Assembly: GCA_013214065.1 (NCBI GenBank)
Contig: JABSPK010000009.1
Location: forward strand, 1-64,000
Source of the DNA: Flavobacteriaceae bacterium
Lineage (GTDB): Bacteria > Bacteroidota > Bacteroidia > Flavobacteriales > Flavobacteriaceae
Reading direction: 5' to 3'
Length of the DNA: 64,000 bases
Shown here: positions 1 to 8,581 of the stretch, piece after piece
Position numbering within the stretch: the stretch's first letter is position 1
How the letters are laid out: each line of letters begins with the position of its first letter
The notes under the pieces: generated by a model
Told to the model about the DNA's origin: nothing
Database searches by the model: none
Seen by the model: the letters and a program-made list of their open reading frames with translations, nothing else
Translations under genes and position numbers: made by a program

Positions 1-36
1 TACTGCCACACCAGGTGGGAGAGTAGGTCGCCGCCT
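1..36 (+). rRNA. rrf: 5S ribosomal RNA, 3' end (partial)
   Basis: The first bases read as the 3' arm of a bacterial 5S rRNA: GGTGGGAGAGTAGGTCG is the conserved loop D/E and helix segment, followed by CCGCC, which would pair with the missing 5' end. The 5' part lies outside the window. A strong terminator follows within ten bases, so this is the last gene of an rRNA operon running into the window. The exact 3' end is estimated. Confidence 0.8.
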
Positions 37-42
37 TCCTCA

Positions 43-78
43 ACGCCCTTCACAGTATCGTGAAGGGCGTTTTTTTTT
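43..78 (+). terminator. Rho-independent terminator of the rRNA operon
   Basis: An 11-bp perfect stem, ACGCCCTTCAC (43-53) with GTGAAGGGCGT (60-70), has a 6-nt loop and is followed by a run of nine T. It sits directly after the 5S end, as expected for the end of an rrn operon. Confidence 0.93.
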
Positions 79-107
79 GTTAGCTTCGTAATGAGACTTC
101 CCAATCA

Positions 108-740
108 ATGAAAATAACGACCAATGCCGCCTTGGAAGAACGACTCAACACTTACTCCCATGGCTTGGGCATCCTTCTTGCCCTGATAGCAACCTACATC
201 TTGATTTCATCCGCTTCGCAGACTGAGTGGACGCTACCCCTTCTGATATATGGGCTTAGCATCATCATCTTATTTTCGGCCTCGACCCTGTACCATGCCT
301 GTAGCGATCCGGTCTTAAAGAGGAAATTGCGGATTTTCGATCACATCAGCATTTATTATTTGATCGCCGGAACCTATACCCCGGTTTGTCTATTCGTACT
401 CCAAGGATCAAAAGGGACCCTGCTGCTATATGCCGTTTGGGGCATCGCGCTTTTCGGAACGTTGTTGAAACTCTTTTTTATTGGGCGTTTCGAAGTCTTT
501 TCATTGGTCTTATACGGTCTCATGGGTTGGTTGGTAGTCATTGATTTGCCCTACCTAAGTACCGTTATGGGCGAACCTGAACTTTTTTACTTGGGGCTAG
601 GTGGTTTTTTCTACACCGTGGGCATTGCATTTTATGCCATTAAGAAGATACCGTACAATCATTTTATCTGGCATGTGTTCGTCTTGGGAGGAGCCTGTGC
701 GCATTGGTATATGATGGTATTGCTCAGTGCACCGCAATAG
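108..740 (+). CDS. trhA: PAQR family membrane protein (hemolysin III / TrhA type)
   Basis: A 210-residue protein with about seven predicted membrane segments. It carries the hallmarks of the bacterial PAQR/hemolysin III family: STLYHACSD (the S-x3-H motif), DHISIYYLIAGTYTP, and a C-terminal HFIWHVFVLGGACAHW. These conserved His and Asp residues bind a metal at the inner face of the membrane in the family. Bacterial members are linked to membrane lipid homeostasis; the name hemolysin is historical. The ATG at 108 is the first in frame after the rRNA terminator. The gene stands alone and converges on the ZIP transporter gene. Family assignment is firm, physiological role inferred. Confidence 0.9.
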   Translation: MKITTNAALEERLNTYSHGLGILLALIATYILISSASQTEWTLPLLIYGLSIIILFSASTLYHACSDPVLKRKLRIFDHISIYYLIAGTYTPVCLFVLQGSKGTLLLYAVWGIALFGTLLKLFFIGRFEVFSLVLYGLMGWLVVIDLPYLSTVMGEPELFYLGLGGFFYTVGIAFYAIKKIPYNHFIWHVFVLGGACAHWYMMVLLSAPQ

Positions 741-814
741 CCGAACAACGGCCGTGGTCGTGGTGTAAAGGGTTCATTGATTCCAAAACATGCCGCGTTT
801 CCGCACGATAGCGG

Positions 815-1486
815 TCACATCACGAAAGCCAATCCGATACCTAATACGATTACGATCAATTTTCGAAGGTTAAAACCGTGTCCTTGTGAACTTTCGAACA
901 GAATAACGGTGGATACATGCAAAAATACCCCTACCGCCAAAGCCGATAAATAGGGTTTGTAAGCTTCGAAAACGGTCAGTTGGTTCGCTAAATAACTTCC
1001 CAATGGCGTCATCAGGGCGAACACCACCATGAACAAGAAAACATAGGCTTTCTTTAAATCCGAACGGATCAGAAAAGTCGAAAGAATGATCGCAATGGGT
1101 AATTTATGCACCAAAATCGCATAAAGCATGCCGTTGCCCTCGGCAATGGGAATGCCCTCGACCAGGGCATGGAGACAAATACTGAAAAAGAGCACCTTTG
1201 GAAAATCATCCCCATTTATGCTATGATGCACATGCCCGTGCTCGGCACCCATCGAAAAAGATTCCAAAAAGACCTGTAAAAGCACCCCGATCAGAATGAA
1301 CAGGGCCGCCAACTTGGGTTGTGCGTCTACATAGACCTCGGGCAGGAGTTCGAAAAAAGTCAAAGCCAATAGAAAGGACCCACTGAAGGCCAATAACAAT
1401 TTGGTGTTTCCCTGTCCTTTGGGGCGCAGCCAACGAACCATCAGATAGCTGATGACCACGACGAGGAACGGCAATAAGTAAATCAT
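815..1486 (-). CDS. ZIP family divalent metal transporter
   Basis: A 223-residue integral membrane protein with about seven or eight hydrophobic helices. It has the ZIP layout: a His-rich loop (GAEHGHVHH, near residue 85) between helices III and IV and the helix-IV metal motif HALVEGIPIAEG. ZIP proteins bring Zn2+ or other divalent metals into the cytoplasm; the substrate cannot be told from sequence. It is divergent from the rRNA methyltransferase gene at 1548, with a 61-bp shared intergenic region, and convergent with the PAQR gene. Confidence 0.88.
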   Translation of the reverse strand: MIYLLPFLVVVISYLMVRWLRPKGQGNTKLLLAFSGSFLLALTFFELLPEVYVDAQPKLAALFILIGVLLQVFLESFSMGAEHGHVHHSINGDDFPKVLFFSICLHALVEGIPIAEGNGMLYAILVHKLPIAIILSTFLIRSDLKKAYVFLFMVVFALMTPLGSYLANQLTVFEAYKPYLSALAVGVFLHVSTVILFESSQGHGFNLRKLIVIVLGIGLAFVM

Positions 1487-1519
1487 GTATCGGTAATGGA
1501 TTGCCAGGTAAAATTACCC

Positions 1520-1527
1520 TATTTTTG
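1520..1527 (+). promoter_or_regulatory. Bacteroidota -7 promoter box for the THUMP methyltransferase gene
   Basis: TATTTTTG matches the Bacteroidota -7 consensus TAnnTTTG exactly and lies 20 nt before the ATG at 1548. No clear -33 TTG was recognised. Confidence 0.55.
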
Positions 1528-1547
1528 GGGAATCTAAGACTTTTTTG

Positions 1548-2714
1548 ATGGCAGGAAACTTTCGGATGTTGGCAAAGACCCTCTATGGATTCGAACCCCT
1601 TTTGGCGCGTGAATTGCGAAATTTAGGGGCAGGAAACGTCACCGAAGGCGTTCGAAATGTCAGTTTTGATGGGGACTTGGGCTTTTTATACAAAGCCAAC
1701 CTCTGCTTACGCACTGCCTTAAAAGTATATCGACCCATTGCCAAATTCAAGGTCTTCAACGACCGGCAGTTATACCAACACATTTATGAACTGCCTTGGA
1801 CCTCGCTTTTCGATGAATCGATGACGTTCGCCTTTGATACGACCATGAATTCTACGGCATTCAAAAATTCGATGTTCGTATCCTTAAAAGCCAAGGATGC
1901 TGTGGTCGATAAGTTCCGGGCAGCGCAAAAGAAACGTCCAAATGTGGATTCGGCCAATGCCGCGGTCCGCATCAACATCCACCTACAACAGAACGAATGC
2001 ACGGTGTCGTTGGACAGTTCGGGGAGTTCATTGAACCAAAGGGGGTATCGCATGGCGACTAACATCGCACCCATCAATGAAGTGCTGGCGGCCGGCTTGC
2101 TGTTACATAGCGGATGGGATGGGCGAACTGATTTTATGGACCCCATGTGTGGCAGCGGGACTTTACTGATCGAAGCCGCCATGATCGCTTGCAACATTCC
2201 GGCCAATATCAATCGTACCGCCTACGCCTTTCAAAATTGGAAAGACTTCGATCAGGGCTTGTTCGAAAAGATCAAGGACGCTTCCTTGAACAAGGTACGC
2301 GAGTTCCATCACAAGATTATCGGTTACGACAAGGCCCCCTCTGCGGTTCGGAAGGCAGGTGAGAATTGTGAAACGGCGAATTTGGATGGCTATATAACCA
2401 TCGAAAGAAAGGATTTTTTCAGAACCGAAAAAACCACTGAAGGGCCGTTGCATATGGTATTCAATCCGCCCTATGGCGAAAGGTTGAACATTGATCCCGA
2501 AGTGTTCTATTCGAAAATCGGTACCACTTTAAAACACGGCTACCCAGGAACCAATGCCTGGATGATCAGCTCGAATTTGGAGGCGCTGAAGCATGTGGGA
2601 CTCAAACCTTCACGGAAGATCAAGGTTTTCAATGCCAAACTAGAATCGCGCTTGGTGCACTATGAGATGTATGAAGGAAGTAAAAAAACGGCGCGGAGAG
2701 TTCAAGACGCTTAG
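1548..2714 (+). CDS. THUMP domain RNA methyltransferase (RlmL N-terminal/YpsC type)
   Basis: A 388-residue class I SAM-dependent methyltransferase. The N-terminal third is a THUMP/ferredoxin-like RNA-binding region; the C-terminal half has the SAM motif DPMCGSGTLLIEAA (near residue 202) and the catalytic FNPPYGER motif (near residue 305), typical of N2-guanine methyltransferases. It matches the N-terminal half of RlmL, which makes m2G2445 in 23S rRNA; stand-alone members such as YpsC are thought to do likewise. ATG at 1548 is preferred over an in-frame TTG three bases earlier. Transcribed from its own TATTTTTG box. Confidence 0.9.
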   Translation: MAGNFRMLAKTLYGFEPLLARELRNLGAGNVTEGVRNVSFDGDLGFLYKANLCLRTALKVYRPIAKFKVFNDRQLYQHIYELPWTSLFDESMTFAFDTTMNSTAFKNSMFVSLKAKDAVVDKFRAAQKKRPNVDSANAAVRINIHLQQNECTVSLDSSGSSLNQRGYRMATNIAPINEVLAAGLLLHSGWDGRTDFMDPMCGSGTLLIEAAMIACNIPANINRTAYAFQNWKDFDQGLFEKIKDASLNKVREFHHKIIGYDKAPSAVRKAGENCETANLDGYITIERKDFFRTEKTTEGPLHMVFNPPYGERLNIDPEVFYSKIGTTLKHGYPGTNAWMISSNLEALKHVGLKPSRKIKVFNAKLESRLVHYEMYEGSKKTARRVQDA

Positions 2715-2732
2715 CGCTTCCTAAGTCAGGTT

Positions 2733-3494
2733 TTACTGGTTTTGAGCCTTTTCTTTGGGTTGCTTCTTTTTCTTGTAAAGTGGGAGGAAATAGGAAATCG
2801 AATAATTGAATCCCACCCCGAAATTACTACCGTCGGTAACCCTATTGAAGCCGGGTATCCATAAATTCCTGAAATTATCGGGTTCCTTGTTCGTGATCAA
2901 AAAGCCCAAACGCGCGCTCATGCCGATATAGATGTTGTGCATCACCTCGGCCTTGATGCCTAAAACGAATTCCAGCCAACTGGCATTGAGACTAGAGAAT
3001 TCTATTGGGGTGTCACTGCCCAAGACAAAATCGTCAGGACTGAAAAGTCGATTACTGTCAAAAAACCGGAAGTTATTCAGGGTTTGGCTAAAACTACTGA
3101 AGGCATAGCGCCCACCAAAACTGATTTGGTTGCGCATGCCGAACCAATTCTGATAGGTATTGATATCGACCCCAGCCTTGAGATAACTCCCAGAGGTTTC
3201 ATATTCATATAAAACCGAGTTGGCCACATTCTCATCTTGGGTGCGTTCTTCGGTACCCAATTCAGCAGCCAAATACAGGTTTTCCGTCAACCGGTAATCC
3301 CCTACGATTTCAAAACCGGTATAGTCTTCAATGAAAAACGAAAGCGCCGGTCTGCTTAAATCCACTCCGATCCGAATTCCATAAGCTTCACGGCTATCGG
3401 TCGAGTCATTGACTTGTTCGGTAGGGGTACGCTCTTGGGCCTGAAGTACAAAGGTGAGCAATATGAAGAAACAACTAATGGAAAATCTTGACAT
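2733..3494 (-). CDS. DUF6048-type outer-membrane beta-barrel protein
   Basis: About 253 residues from the start MSRFSISCFF, which begins a short signal peptide ending LQAQ. The rest is rich in alternating aromatic/polar strands and ends with a basic lysine tail, like small flavobacterial outer-membrane barrels of the DUF6048 group (assigned from memory). The reading frame stays open upstream to 3647, but that stretch overlaps DUF6452 and lacks a signal peptide, so the start at 3494 was chosen; M49 at 3503 is an alternative. It overlaps the end of the DUF6452 gene by 20 bp and is probably co-transcribed with rlmD. Function unknown. Confidence 0.8.
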   Translation of the reverse strand: MSRFSISCFFILLTFVLQAQERTPTEQVNDSTDSREAYGIRIGVDLSRPALSFFIEDYTGFEIVGDYRLTENLYLAAELGTEERTQDENVANSVLYEYETSGSYLKAGVDINTYQNWFGMRNQISFGGRYAFSSFSQTLNNFRFFDSNRLFSPDDFVLGSDTPIEFSSLNASWLEFVLGIKAEVMHNIYIGMSARLGFLITNKEPDNFRNLWIPGFNRVTDGSNFGVGFNYSISYFLPLYKKKKQPKEKAQNQ

Positions 3495-3984
3495 GGATGG
3501 CATTTGAGATTTCAATATCGGTTTCTTGTATGCTGATCCCTTTGATCCAATCGGTGCTATAGACGGTGCGTGTGGTGTCAAGCCCATTAAAATTGGCGAC
3601 GAACCCACAGGCACGGGAAATAAAATTTTCGTTGACCGTATAATCAAAGGTCAGGGTATCGATGGTGCCGGTTTCATTGTTCTCATCATCATCGGCCGAA
3701 TCGGTGATGAACATGAATTCAGTGGCGTCGGCAGTAATACGCAAGGGAATGGAAATACTGTCAAGCGAGCTGCTTCGGTCCGTAAAGGTATTGATAACGA
3801 TATTTTCGGAAGTTTCAACGATGCGCAAACTCGGTACGGTTTTGGCCAATGTGGTGTCATTGACGTCGAAAAACCCAATAATCAATAAGGGGGTATCCCC
3901 TTCGACACAAATGTCATCCTTTTCACAAGAGGAAAAGTAGCAAAGTACCACTATGATCAAAAAAACCGGAACGATTCGCCTCAT
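3475..3984 (-). CDS. DUF6452-type lipoprotein
   Basis: A 169-residue protein with an N-terminal hydrophobic segment and lipobox (CYFSSC, Cys 20), so a lipoprotein. The body, with many Thr/Asp and short beta strands, resembles the DUF6452 family, found in flavobacteria between rlmD and DUF6048. It starts 11 bp after the rlmD stop and overlaps the DUF6048 gene by 20 bp, so all three look like one transcript. No enzyme motif is visible; its link to an rRNA methylase gene is positional only. Confidence 0.82.
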   Translation of the reverse strand: MRRIVPVFLIIVVLCYFSSCEKDDICVEGDTPLLIIGFFDVNDTTLAKTVPSLRIVETSENIVINTFTDRSSSLDSISIPLRITADATEFMFITDSADDDENNETGTIDTLTFDYTVNENFISRACGFVANFNGLDTTRTVYSTDWIKGISIQETDIEISNAIHVKIFH

Positions 3985-3995
3985 TCGTTTATCTC

Positions 3996-5402
3996 CTATC
4001 GCTTTTGTAAAAGTACTACATTTTCTACGTGATGGGTCTGCGGAAACATATCGACCGCTTGCGTTTTGACAACTTGGTACGCATGGTCCATAAGTGCGAG
4101 ATCACGGGCTTGTGTAGCACTATTGCAACTTACGTAAACAATTTTTTCCGGGGCCACGTTTAACAATTGTTCAACAACTTTTTTGTGCATTCCATCCCTG
4201 GGGGGATCGGTAACGATCACGTCGGGCCGCCCATGGGTCTCGATGAACGCGGCATCGAACACCGTTTTCATATCGCCGACATAAAAATCCACATTTCCGA
4301 TTCCATTTTCCAAGGCGTTGGCCTTGGCATCGGCGATCGCCTCGGGCACCGCTTCGATCCCGATTACCTTTTTCGCTGATTTGGCGATGAACTGGGCGAT
4401 GGTACCTGTTCCGGTATAGAGGTCGTAAACCAGTTCTTGACCGGTCAAACCCGCGAAATCGCGAGCGATATTATACAATGCATAGGCTTGCGCCGAATTG
4501 GTCTGATAAAACGACTTGGCATTGATCTTAAAGCGAAGTCCTTCCATTTCTTCCGTTATGAAAGGCTTACCATGATAGCAGATAACTTCTTGGTCGTAAA
4601 TGGTATCGTTTGCCTTGGCATTGACGACGTATTGCAAGGAGGTGATCTCGGGGAACTTTTCCTTTAAATGATCGAGTAGCGCACTCCTTGCTTCCGGGTC
4701 GTCCTCAAAAAACTGCACGACGACCATCAACTCATTGGTCGAGGTGGTTCGCAGCATGACGTTACGCAATAAGCCGGTCTGTTTTTTTGGATTGAAAAAC
4801 CGGAATCCTTGTTCTGTGGCAAAGGTTTTGATGGCAAGGCGGATGGCATTCGAAGGATCTGCTTGAAGGTGGCATTTTTTGATATCCAGGATTTTGTCCC
4901 ACATCCCCGGAATATGAAAGCCAAGGGCATTTCGATCGGTGATGGTAAGATCGGAGTTGATTTCATCTTCCGAAAGCCAACGTGAATCCGAAAAGGAAAA
5001 TTCCATTTTGTTCCGATAAAAATAGACTTGGTCCGCTCCCAGAATGGGTAGGGCTTCCGGTAGTTCCAACCCTCCGATGCGCTCTAGGTTGTTATACACC
5101 TCCCTTTGCTTGTAATACAACTGGTGCTCATAGGCCATATGTTGCCATTTGCATCCGCCGCATACGCCGAAGTGTTCACAAACCGCTTCGGTGCGCTTAT
5201 CTGAATAGCGATGGAAACGGGTCGCCATGCCTTCGTAATAGCCTTTTCTTTTTTTATGGGTCCTGATATCGACCACATCGCCCGGTACGGCATTGTTCAA
5301 AAAGACCACCCTGCCATCGGGGGCTTTGGCAACTGCTTTGCCTTTGGCTCCGGCATCGATGACCTCGATTTCTTCGAATACTTGACGACGATTTTTTCGC
5401 AT
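3996..5402 (-). CDS. rlmD: 23S rRNA (uracil(1939)-C(5))-methyltransferase RlmD
   Basis: A 468-residue enzyme that makes m5U1939 in 23S rRNA. It has an N-terminal TRAM domain (about residues 5-60), the Fe-S cysteines CEHFGVCGGC (near residue 80) with a fourth Cys downstream, the SAM site DLYTGTGTIAQF, a DPPRDGMH motif, and the nucleophilic cysteine in YVSCNSATQARDL. The frame is open to 5594 but the upstream part does not look like RlmD. The start at 5402 is fixed by the homologous MRKNRRQVFEE opening and by a perfect -7 box ending just four bases upstream, which predicts a leaderless mRNA. First gene of the rlmD-DUF6452-DUF6048 set; divergent from the sigma factor gene. Confidence 0.93.
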   Translation of the reverse strand: MRKNRRQVFEEIEVIDAGAKGKAVAKAPDGRVVFLNNAVPGDVVDIRTHKKRKGYYEGMATRFHRYSDKRTEAVCEHFGVCGGCKWQHMAYEHQLYYKQREVYNNLERIGGLELPEALPILGADQVYFYRNKMEFSFSDSRWLSEDEINSDLTITDRNALGFHIPGMWDKILDIKKCHLQADPSNAIRLAIKTFATEQGFRFFNPKKQTGLLRNVMLRTTSTNELMVVVQFFEDDPEARSALLDHLKEKFPEITSLQYVVNAKANDTIYDQEVICYHGKPFITEEMEGLRFKINAKSFYQTNSAQAYALYNIARDFAGLTGQELVYDLYTGTGTIAQFIAKSAKKVIGIEAVPEAIADAKANALENGIGNVDFYVGDMKTVFDAAFIETHGRPDVIVTDPPRDGMHKKVVEQLLNVAPEKIVYVSCNSATQARDLALMDHAYQVVKTQAVDMFPQTHHVENVVLLQKR

Positions 5403-5406
5403 TTGG

Positions 5407-5414
5407 CAAAAATA
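5407..5414 (-). promoter_or_regulatory. -7 promoter box immediately before rlmD
   Basis: On the minus strand TATTTTTG is followed by CCAA and then the ATG of rlmD. The gap of 4 nt puts the expected transcription start on or next to the start codon. Confidence 0.6.
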
Positions 5415-5496
5415 ATGCTTTGCAGCCTGTAAATTGGGAAGATTTTCGATCGATTTGGGAACCTTTCGCGGACATGCCCGTCTATAAGGAGCACAC

Positions 5497-6039
5497 ATGG
5501 TGAAACCAAGTAAAATAGTAGATGCCTTGTTGGTGATTTCATACCAAGCGGGGGATAAAGAATCCTTCGAGTTGTTGGTACGCCGTTGGAACAAAAAGCT
5601 GTGCCTCCATGCTTACGGGTATGTGCGTGACTGGGCTTTGGCCAAAGACATTACCCAAGACACCTGGAGCACGATTTTGACCAAAATCCACATGCTTCGT
5701 GACAGCAACAGTTTCGGAAGTTGGGCCATGACCATCACGACGCGTAAATCGTTGGATGCTGTGGCCAGGCGGAAAAAATGGTAGCATCGTACCGTGGAGT
5801 CACTGCCCATTTCGGCGGATGACGAAAACCGGGGCGATAGTAAGGAACAACGGATAGCAAGATTGCAACGCGCGATGCAAAACTTGCCTTTCGATCAGCG
5901 CATGGTGCTCAAATTATTTTATCTGGAATCGTACTCCATCAAGGAAATCAGTCGCATCACCAAGGTATCCACAAGTACCGTAAAGACGCGTTTGTTCCGT
6001 GCAAGGGAAAAGTTAAAGGAAGTTTTAAAAAATGAATAG
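5497..6039 (+). pseudogene. ECF RNA polymerase sigma factor interrupted by an in-frame TAG
   Basis: One continuous frame (180 codons plus stop) encodes an ECF sigma-70 protein but has TAG at 5782-5784. The first part (95 residues, 5497-5784) is a complete sigma2 region: FELLVRRWNKKLCLHAYGYV, AKDITQDTW (region 2.2/2.3) and a region 2.4 helix ending ARRKKW. The second part (from GTG at 5794, 81 residues) is a complete sigma4: LPFDQRMVLKLFYLESYSIKEIS and a helix-turn-helix STSTVKTRLFRAREKL. The break falls in the flexible sigma2-sigma4 linker, ten bases before a usable GTG. It may be a nonsense pseudogene, a sequencing error, or two separately made subunits as in SigO/RsoA of Bacillus. The DUF6768-type gene follows at once and is its likely partner. 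Confidence 0.8.
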
Positions 6040-6040
6040 T

Positions 6041-6442
6041 ATGAAAACAAAAGAAACCGAACAGTTGGACGCATTGATCAAAGAAACCCTTTCTAAGGAG
6101 GAAGCCGCGTTCTATGAGGAATTGGAAGAGAAAAACCTCTTCGGAAAGATATCCGAGGTATACAAAAGCAAAATGGGCTGGTTGGCCATCATCATGAACA
6201 TCATGCACTTGGTCTTGACCGGGGTCTTGGTGTATTGTATCATTCGATTTTTCGACACCGAATCATTGAAGGCGATGTTGACCTGGTCGTCTGCAGGGTT
6301 TTGCTGTCTCGTATTCATGTCGATGATGAAGTTGTACGTCTGGATGCAAATGGATAAAAACGATGTGTTGCGTGAATTGAAACGCGTTGAACTCCAAGTG
6401 TCGGTCTTGGCCCATAAAATGGCTGAGAAAGAGACCGACTAG
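6041..6442 (+). CDS. DUF6768-type small membrane protein, sigma-factor partner
   Basis: A 133-residue protein: a charged N-terminal helix (TEQLDALIKETLSKEEAAFYEELEE), two hydrophobic segments (about residues 45-70 and 80-102), then a coiled-coil-like tail (DVLRELKRVELQVSVLAHKM). It resembles DUF6768 proteins encoded beside flavobacterial ECF sigma genes (family recalled, not checked). The start chosen lies one base after the sigma stop; an ATG nine bases upstream (6032) overlaps that stop. Gene order suggests it controls or senses for the sigma factor, but no anti-sigma zinc motif is present, so this role is inference. Confidence 0.78.
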   Translation: MKTKETEQLDALIKETLSKEEAAFYEELEEKNLFGKISEVYKSKMGWLAIIMNIMHLVLTGVLVYCIIRFFDTESLKAMLTWSSAGFCCLVFMSMMKLYVWMQMDKNDVLRELKRVELQVSVLAHKMAEKETD

Positions 6443-6462
6443 CGTCATAATCGAAATATTTT

Positions 6463-6470
6463 TAACTTTG
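6463..6470 (+). promoter_or_regulatory. -7 promoter box for rocD
   Basis: TAACTTTG is a perfect TAnnTTTG match. It leaves a leader of about 100 nt before the rocD ATG, long for this window. The leader contains a 6-bp hairpin, TTTCGA (6507-6512) with TCGAAA (6519-6524). Confidence 0.55.
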
Positions 6471-6575
6471 TGTCTCTACAAGGATGATTTCTCTCCTACG
6501 CTGAATTTTCGATGCCCGTCGAAAGGATAAAGGTGCAGAAGGAATAACTTAAGTCGTATTCTAAATTTTTTAATT

Positions 6576-7850
6576 ATGGCAGCAGTTGATACACTGACTT
6601 CGCAAGAAGCCATTGCATTGGAAGATCAGTATGGGGCACACAATTATCATCCGTTACCCGTTGTATTGAGCAGGGGGGAAGGCGTGTACGTTTGGGATGT
6701 CGAAGGCAAGAAGTACTTTGATTTCCTATCCGCTTATTCAGCGGTCAATCAGGGGCATTGCCACCCGAAGATCATCAACGCCTTGAAAGACCAGGCCGAG
6801 CGATTGACCTTGACTTCAAGGGCGTTCTACAATGACCTATTGGGGCGCTATGAACAATTTGCCACCTCCTTTTTCGGATTTGACAAATTATTGCCCATGA
6901 ACACCGGGGCAGAAGCCGTTGAGACCGCATTGAAATTGGCCCGTAAATGGGGCTATGAGAAGAAAGGTATTCCAGCGAACCAAGCCAAGATCATTGTTTG
7001 TCACAACAATTTCCATGGACGGACAATTTCGATAATTTCAGCGTCGAACGACCCTGTGGCTACCGAAAATTTCGGACCGTTTACCCCAGGTATCGTTTCG
7101 ATACCTTACGATGATATCGATGCCTTGAAAACGGCATTGGAAGAGGACAATGTCGCCGCATTTTTGGTAGAGCCTATTCAGGGGGAAGCTGGGGTTTACG
7201 TACCTGGCGAGAATTACATCAGTGAGGCACATGCCTTGTGCAAAGCTAAAAACGTATTGTTCATCGCCGACGAAGTACAGACCGGTATCGCAAGGACCGG
7301 TCGTTTATTGGCCAGTTGCGGAAACTGCAGCTGTTCGGATAATAACTGTTCGGATACCCCGATGGTCAAACCCGATATACTGATTTTGGGCAAGGCGATC
7401 TCTGGAGGTGTTTTCCCGGTTTCAGCCGTTTTGGCGAACGATTCGATTATGGAGGTCATCAAACCCGGCAACCATGGTTCCACCTTTGGCGGCAACCCTT
7501 TGGCCTGTGCCGTGGCGATCGCTGCCCTCGAAGTGGTCCGTGATGAGCGTTTGGCTGAAAACGCCGATCGACTGGGTAGGCTTTTCCGCACTGAAATGGA
7601 GAAGTTGATCCAAGAAACCGAATTGGTCCGTCTGGTTAGGGGAAAGGGGTTGCTCAATGCAATCGTTATCAACGATACCGAAGAAAGTTCAACCGCTTGG
7701 GATATCTGTATGGCCTTGAAGGAAAATGGATTGTTGGCCAAACCCACGCATGGGAACATCATCCGATTCGCGCCGCCTTTGGTCATGACCGAAGAAGAAT
7801 TGCACGAATGTGTGGCGATCATCAGGAAGACCATTTTGGAATTCAAATAA
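6576..7850 (+). CDS. rocD: Ornithine--oxo-acid aminotransferase
   Basis: A 424-residue class III PLP aminotransferase that moves the delta-amino group of ornithine to 2-oxoglutarate, giving glutamate-5-semialdehyde and glutamate. The opening [20 protein letters not shown] is diagnostic of ornithine aminotransferase; [13 protein letters not shown], the FHGRT loop, [12 protein letters not shown] and the PLP lysine in ILGKAISGG are all present. A cysteine-rich insert ([11 protein letters not shown], about residue 249) follows the ADEVQ motif and is not seen in every family member. Own promoter upstream, terminator directly downstream, so monocistronic. Confidence 0.95.
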   Translation: MAAVDTLTSQEAIALEDQYGAHNYHPLPVVLSRGEGVYVWDVEGKKYFDFLSAYSAVNQGHCHPKIINALKDQAERLTLTSRAFYNDLLGRYEQFATSFFGFDKLLPMNTGAEAVETALKLARKWGYEKKGIPANQAKIIVCHNNFHGRTISIISASNDPVATENFGPFTPGIVSIPYDDIDALKTALEEDNVAAFLVEPIQGEAGVYVPGENYISEAHALCKAKNVLFIADEVQTGIARTGRLLASCGNCSCSDNNCSDTPMVKPDILILGKAISGGVFPVSAVLANDSIMEVIKPGNHGSTFGGNPLACAVAIAALEVVRDERLAENADRLGRLFRTEMEKLIQETELVRLVRGKGLLNAIVINDTEESSTAWDICMALKENGLLAKPTHGNIIRFAPPLVMTEEELHECVAIIRKTILEFK

Positions 7851-7852
7851 TG

Positions 7853-7876
7853 AAAAATCCCCGAAAGGGGATTTTT
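7853..7876. terminator. Bidirectional terminator between rocD and the M23 peptidase gene
   Basis: AAAAATCCCC (7853-7862), GAAA tetraloop, GGGGATTTTT (7867-7876) forms a perfect stem with A- and T-runs on both sides, so it can end transcripts from both converging genes. Confidence 0.9.
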
Positions 7877-8511
7877 TATTTGGGTAAAGCAGGATACATC
7901 ACCCCTGATTGTAAGCTTCGTTCGTTCGGAATGGTATTTTTGAAAGTCACCGGAAAAGAGGTGTAAGGCCAATTCGCGCCATAGGTAAATACCACGTGTA
8001 GGTGGGGGTATCCGGCAAGGCCCGTATTGCCGCTGTACCCGATCAAGCCACCCCGGGGCACCGTTTCCCCGACATTGACCACCGCCCCATTGTTGGTCAA
8101 GTGCATGTACCAGGCGTAGGTATCGTCTTGATGTTGCAACAACACGAAGTTGTTCGGAAAACCCCCGTCGATCCCACGTTCTTCAATAGCGATGACCACA
8201 CCGCTGCGCGAAGCCACGATACGTTGCCCGATGGGCATATTGACATCGATCGCGAACATATCGGGGAGGCCCGCGCTATGGTAAGATCCATCGCAATGGC
8301 CCAGACCGATTACGTACGATTCACCGATAGGATAGGGGAGGTAATAGGCCGAACTTTGCCAATCTGGATACTCGGCATCGGCACAATTTTGAATGTTCGG
8401 AATCAACCCGATATCCCCGGTTCCGTTCAATTCTTGCTTCCAGCCTTCATCATCTTTCCAACAAGATGAAAGGACGACCATGATGGCGAGTATGAAAATT
8501 TTTGACTTCAT
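7876..8511 (-). CDS. M23 family metallopeptidase lipoprotein
   Basis: A 211-residue protein with a lipobox (VVLSSC, Cys 17), so lipid-anchored in the cell envelope. The M23 peptidase domain fills residues 75-190: the first zinc ligands in YHSAGLPDMFAID (His, Asp), a central H in WYMHLTNNG, and the HLHVVF H-x-H motif. These residues suggest an active LytM-type endopeptidase acting on peptidoglycan cross-links rather than a degenerate regulator. Its start is followed upstream by a 70-bp gap to the DUF5686-type gene on the same strand. Confidence 0.87.
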   Translation of the reverse strand: MKSKIFILAIMVVLSSCWKDDEGWKQELNGTGDIGLIPNIQNCADAEYPDWQSSAYYLPYPIGESYVIGLGHCDGSYHSAGLPDMFAIDVNMPIGQRIVASRSGVVIAIEERGIDGGFPNNFVLLQHQDDTYAWYMHLTNNGAVVNVGETVPRGGLIGYSGNTGLAGYPHLHVVFTYGANWPYTSFPVTFKNTIPNERSLQSGVMYPALPK

Positions 8512-8581
8512 CGTTTTTTTCCAAAGCTAAAGCCAGGCCTGGCAAAAGGCGTCTCTTTGTATAGGGAAAACGAGAAAAGTA

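Noticed and set aside
3495-3647. Upstream extension of the DUF6048 frame
   Set aside because: It overlaps DUF6452 in full, lacks family features, and the signal peptide only begins at MSRFSISC.
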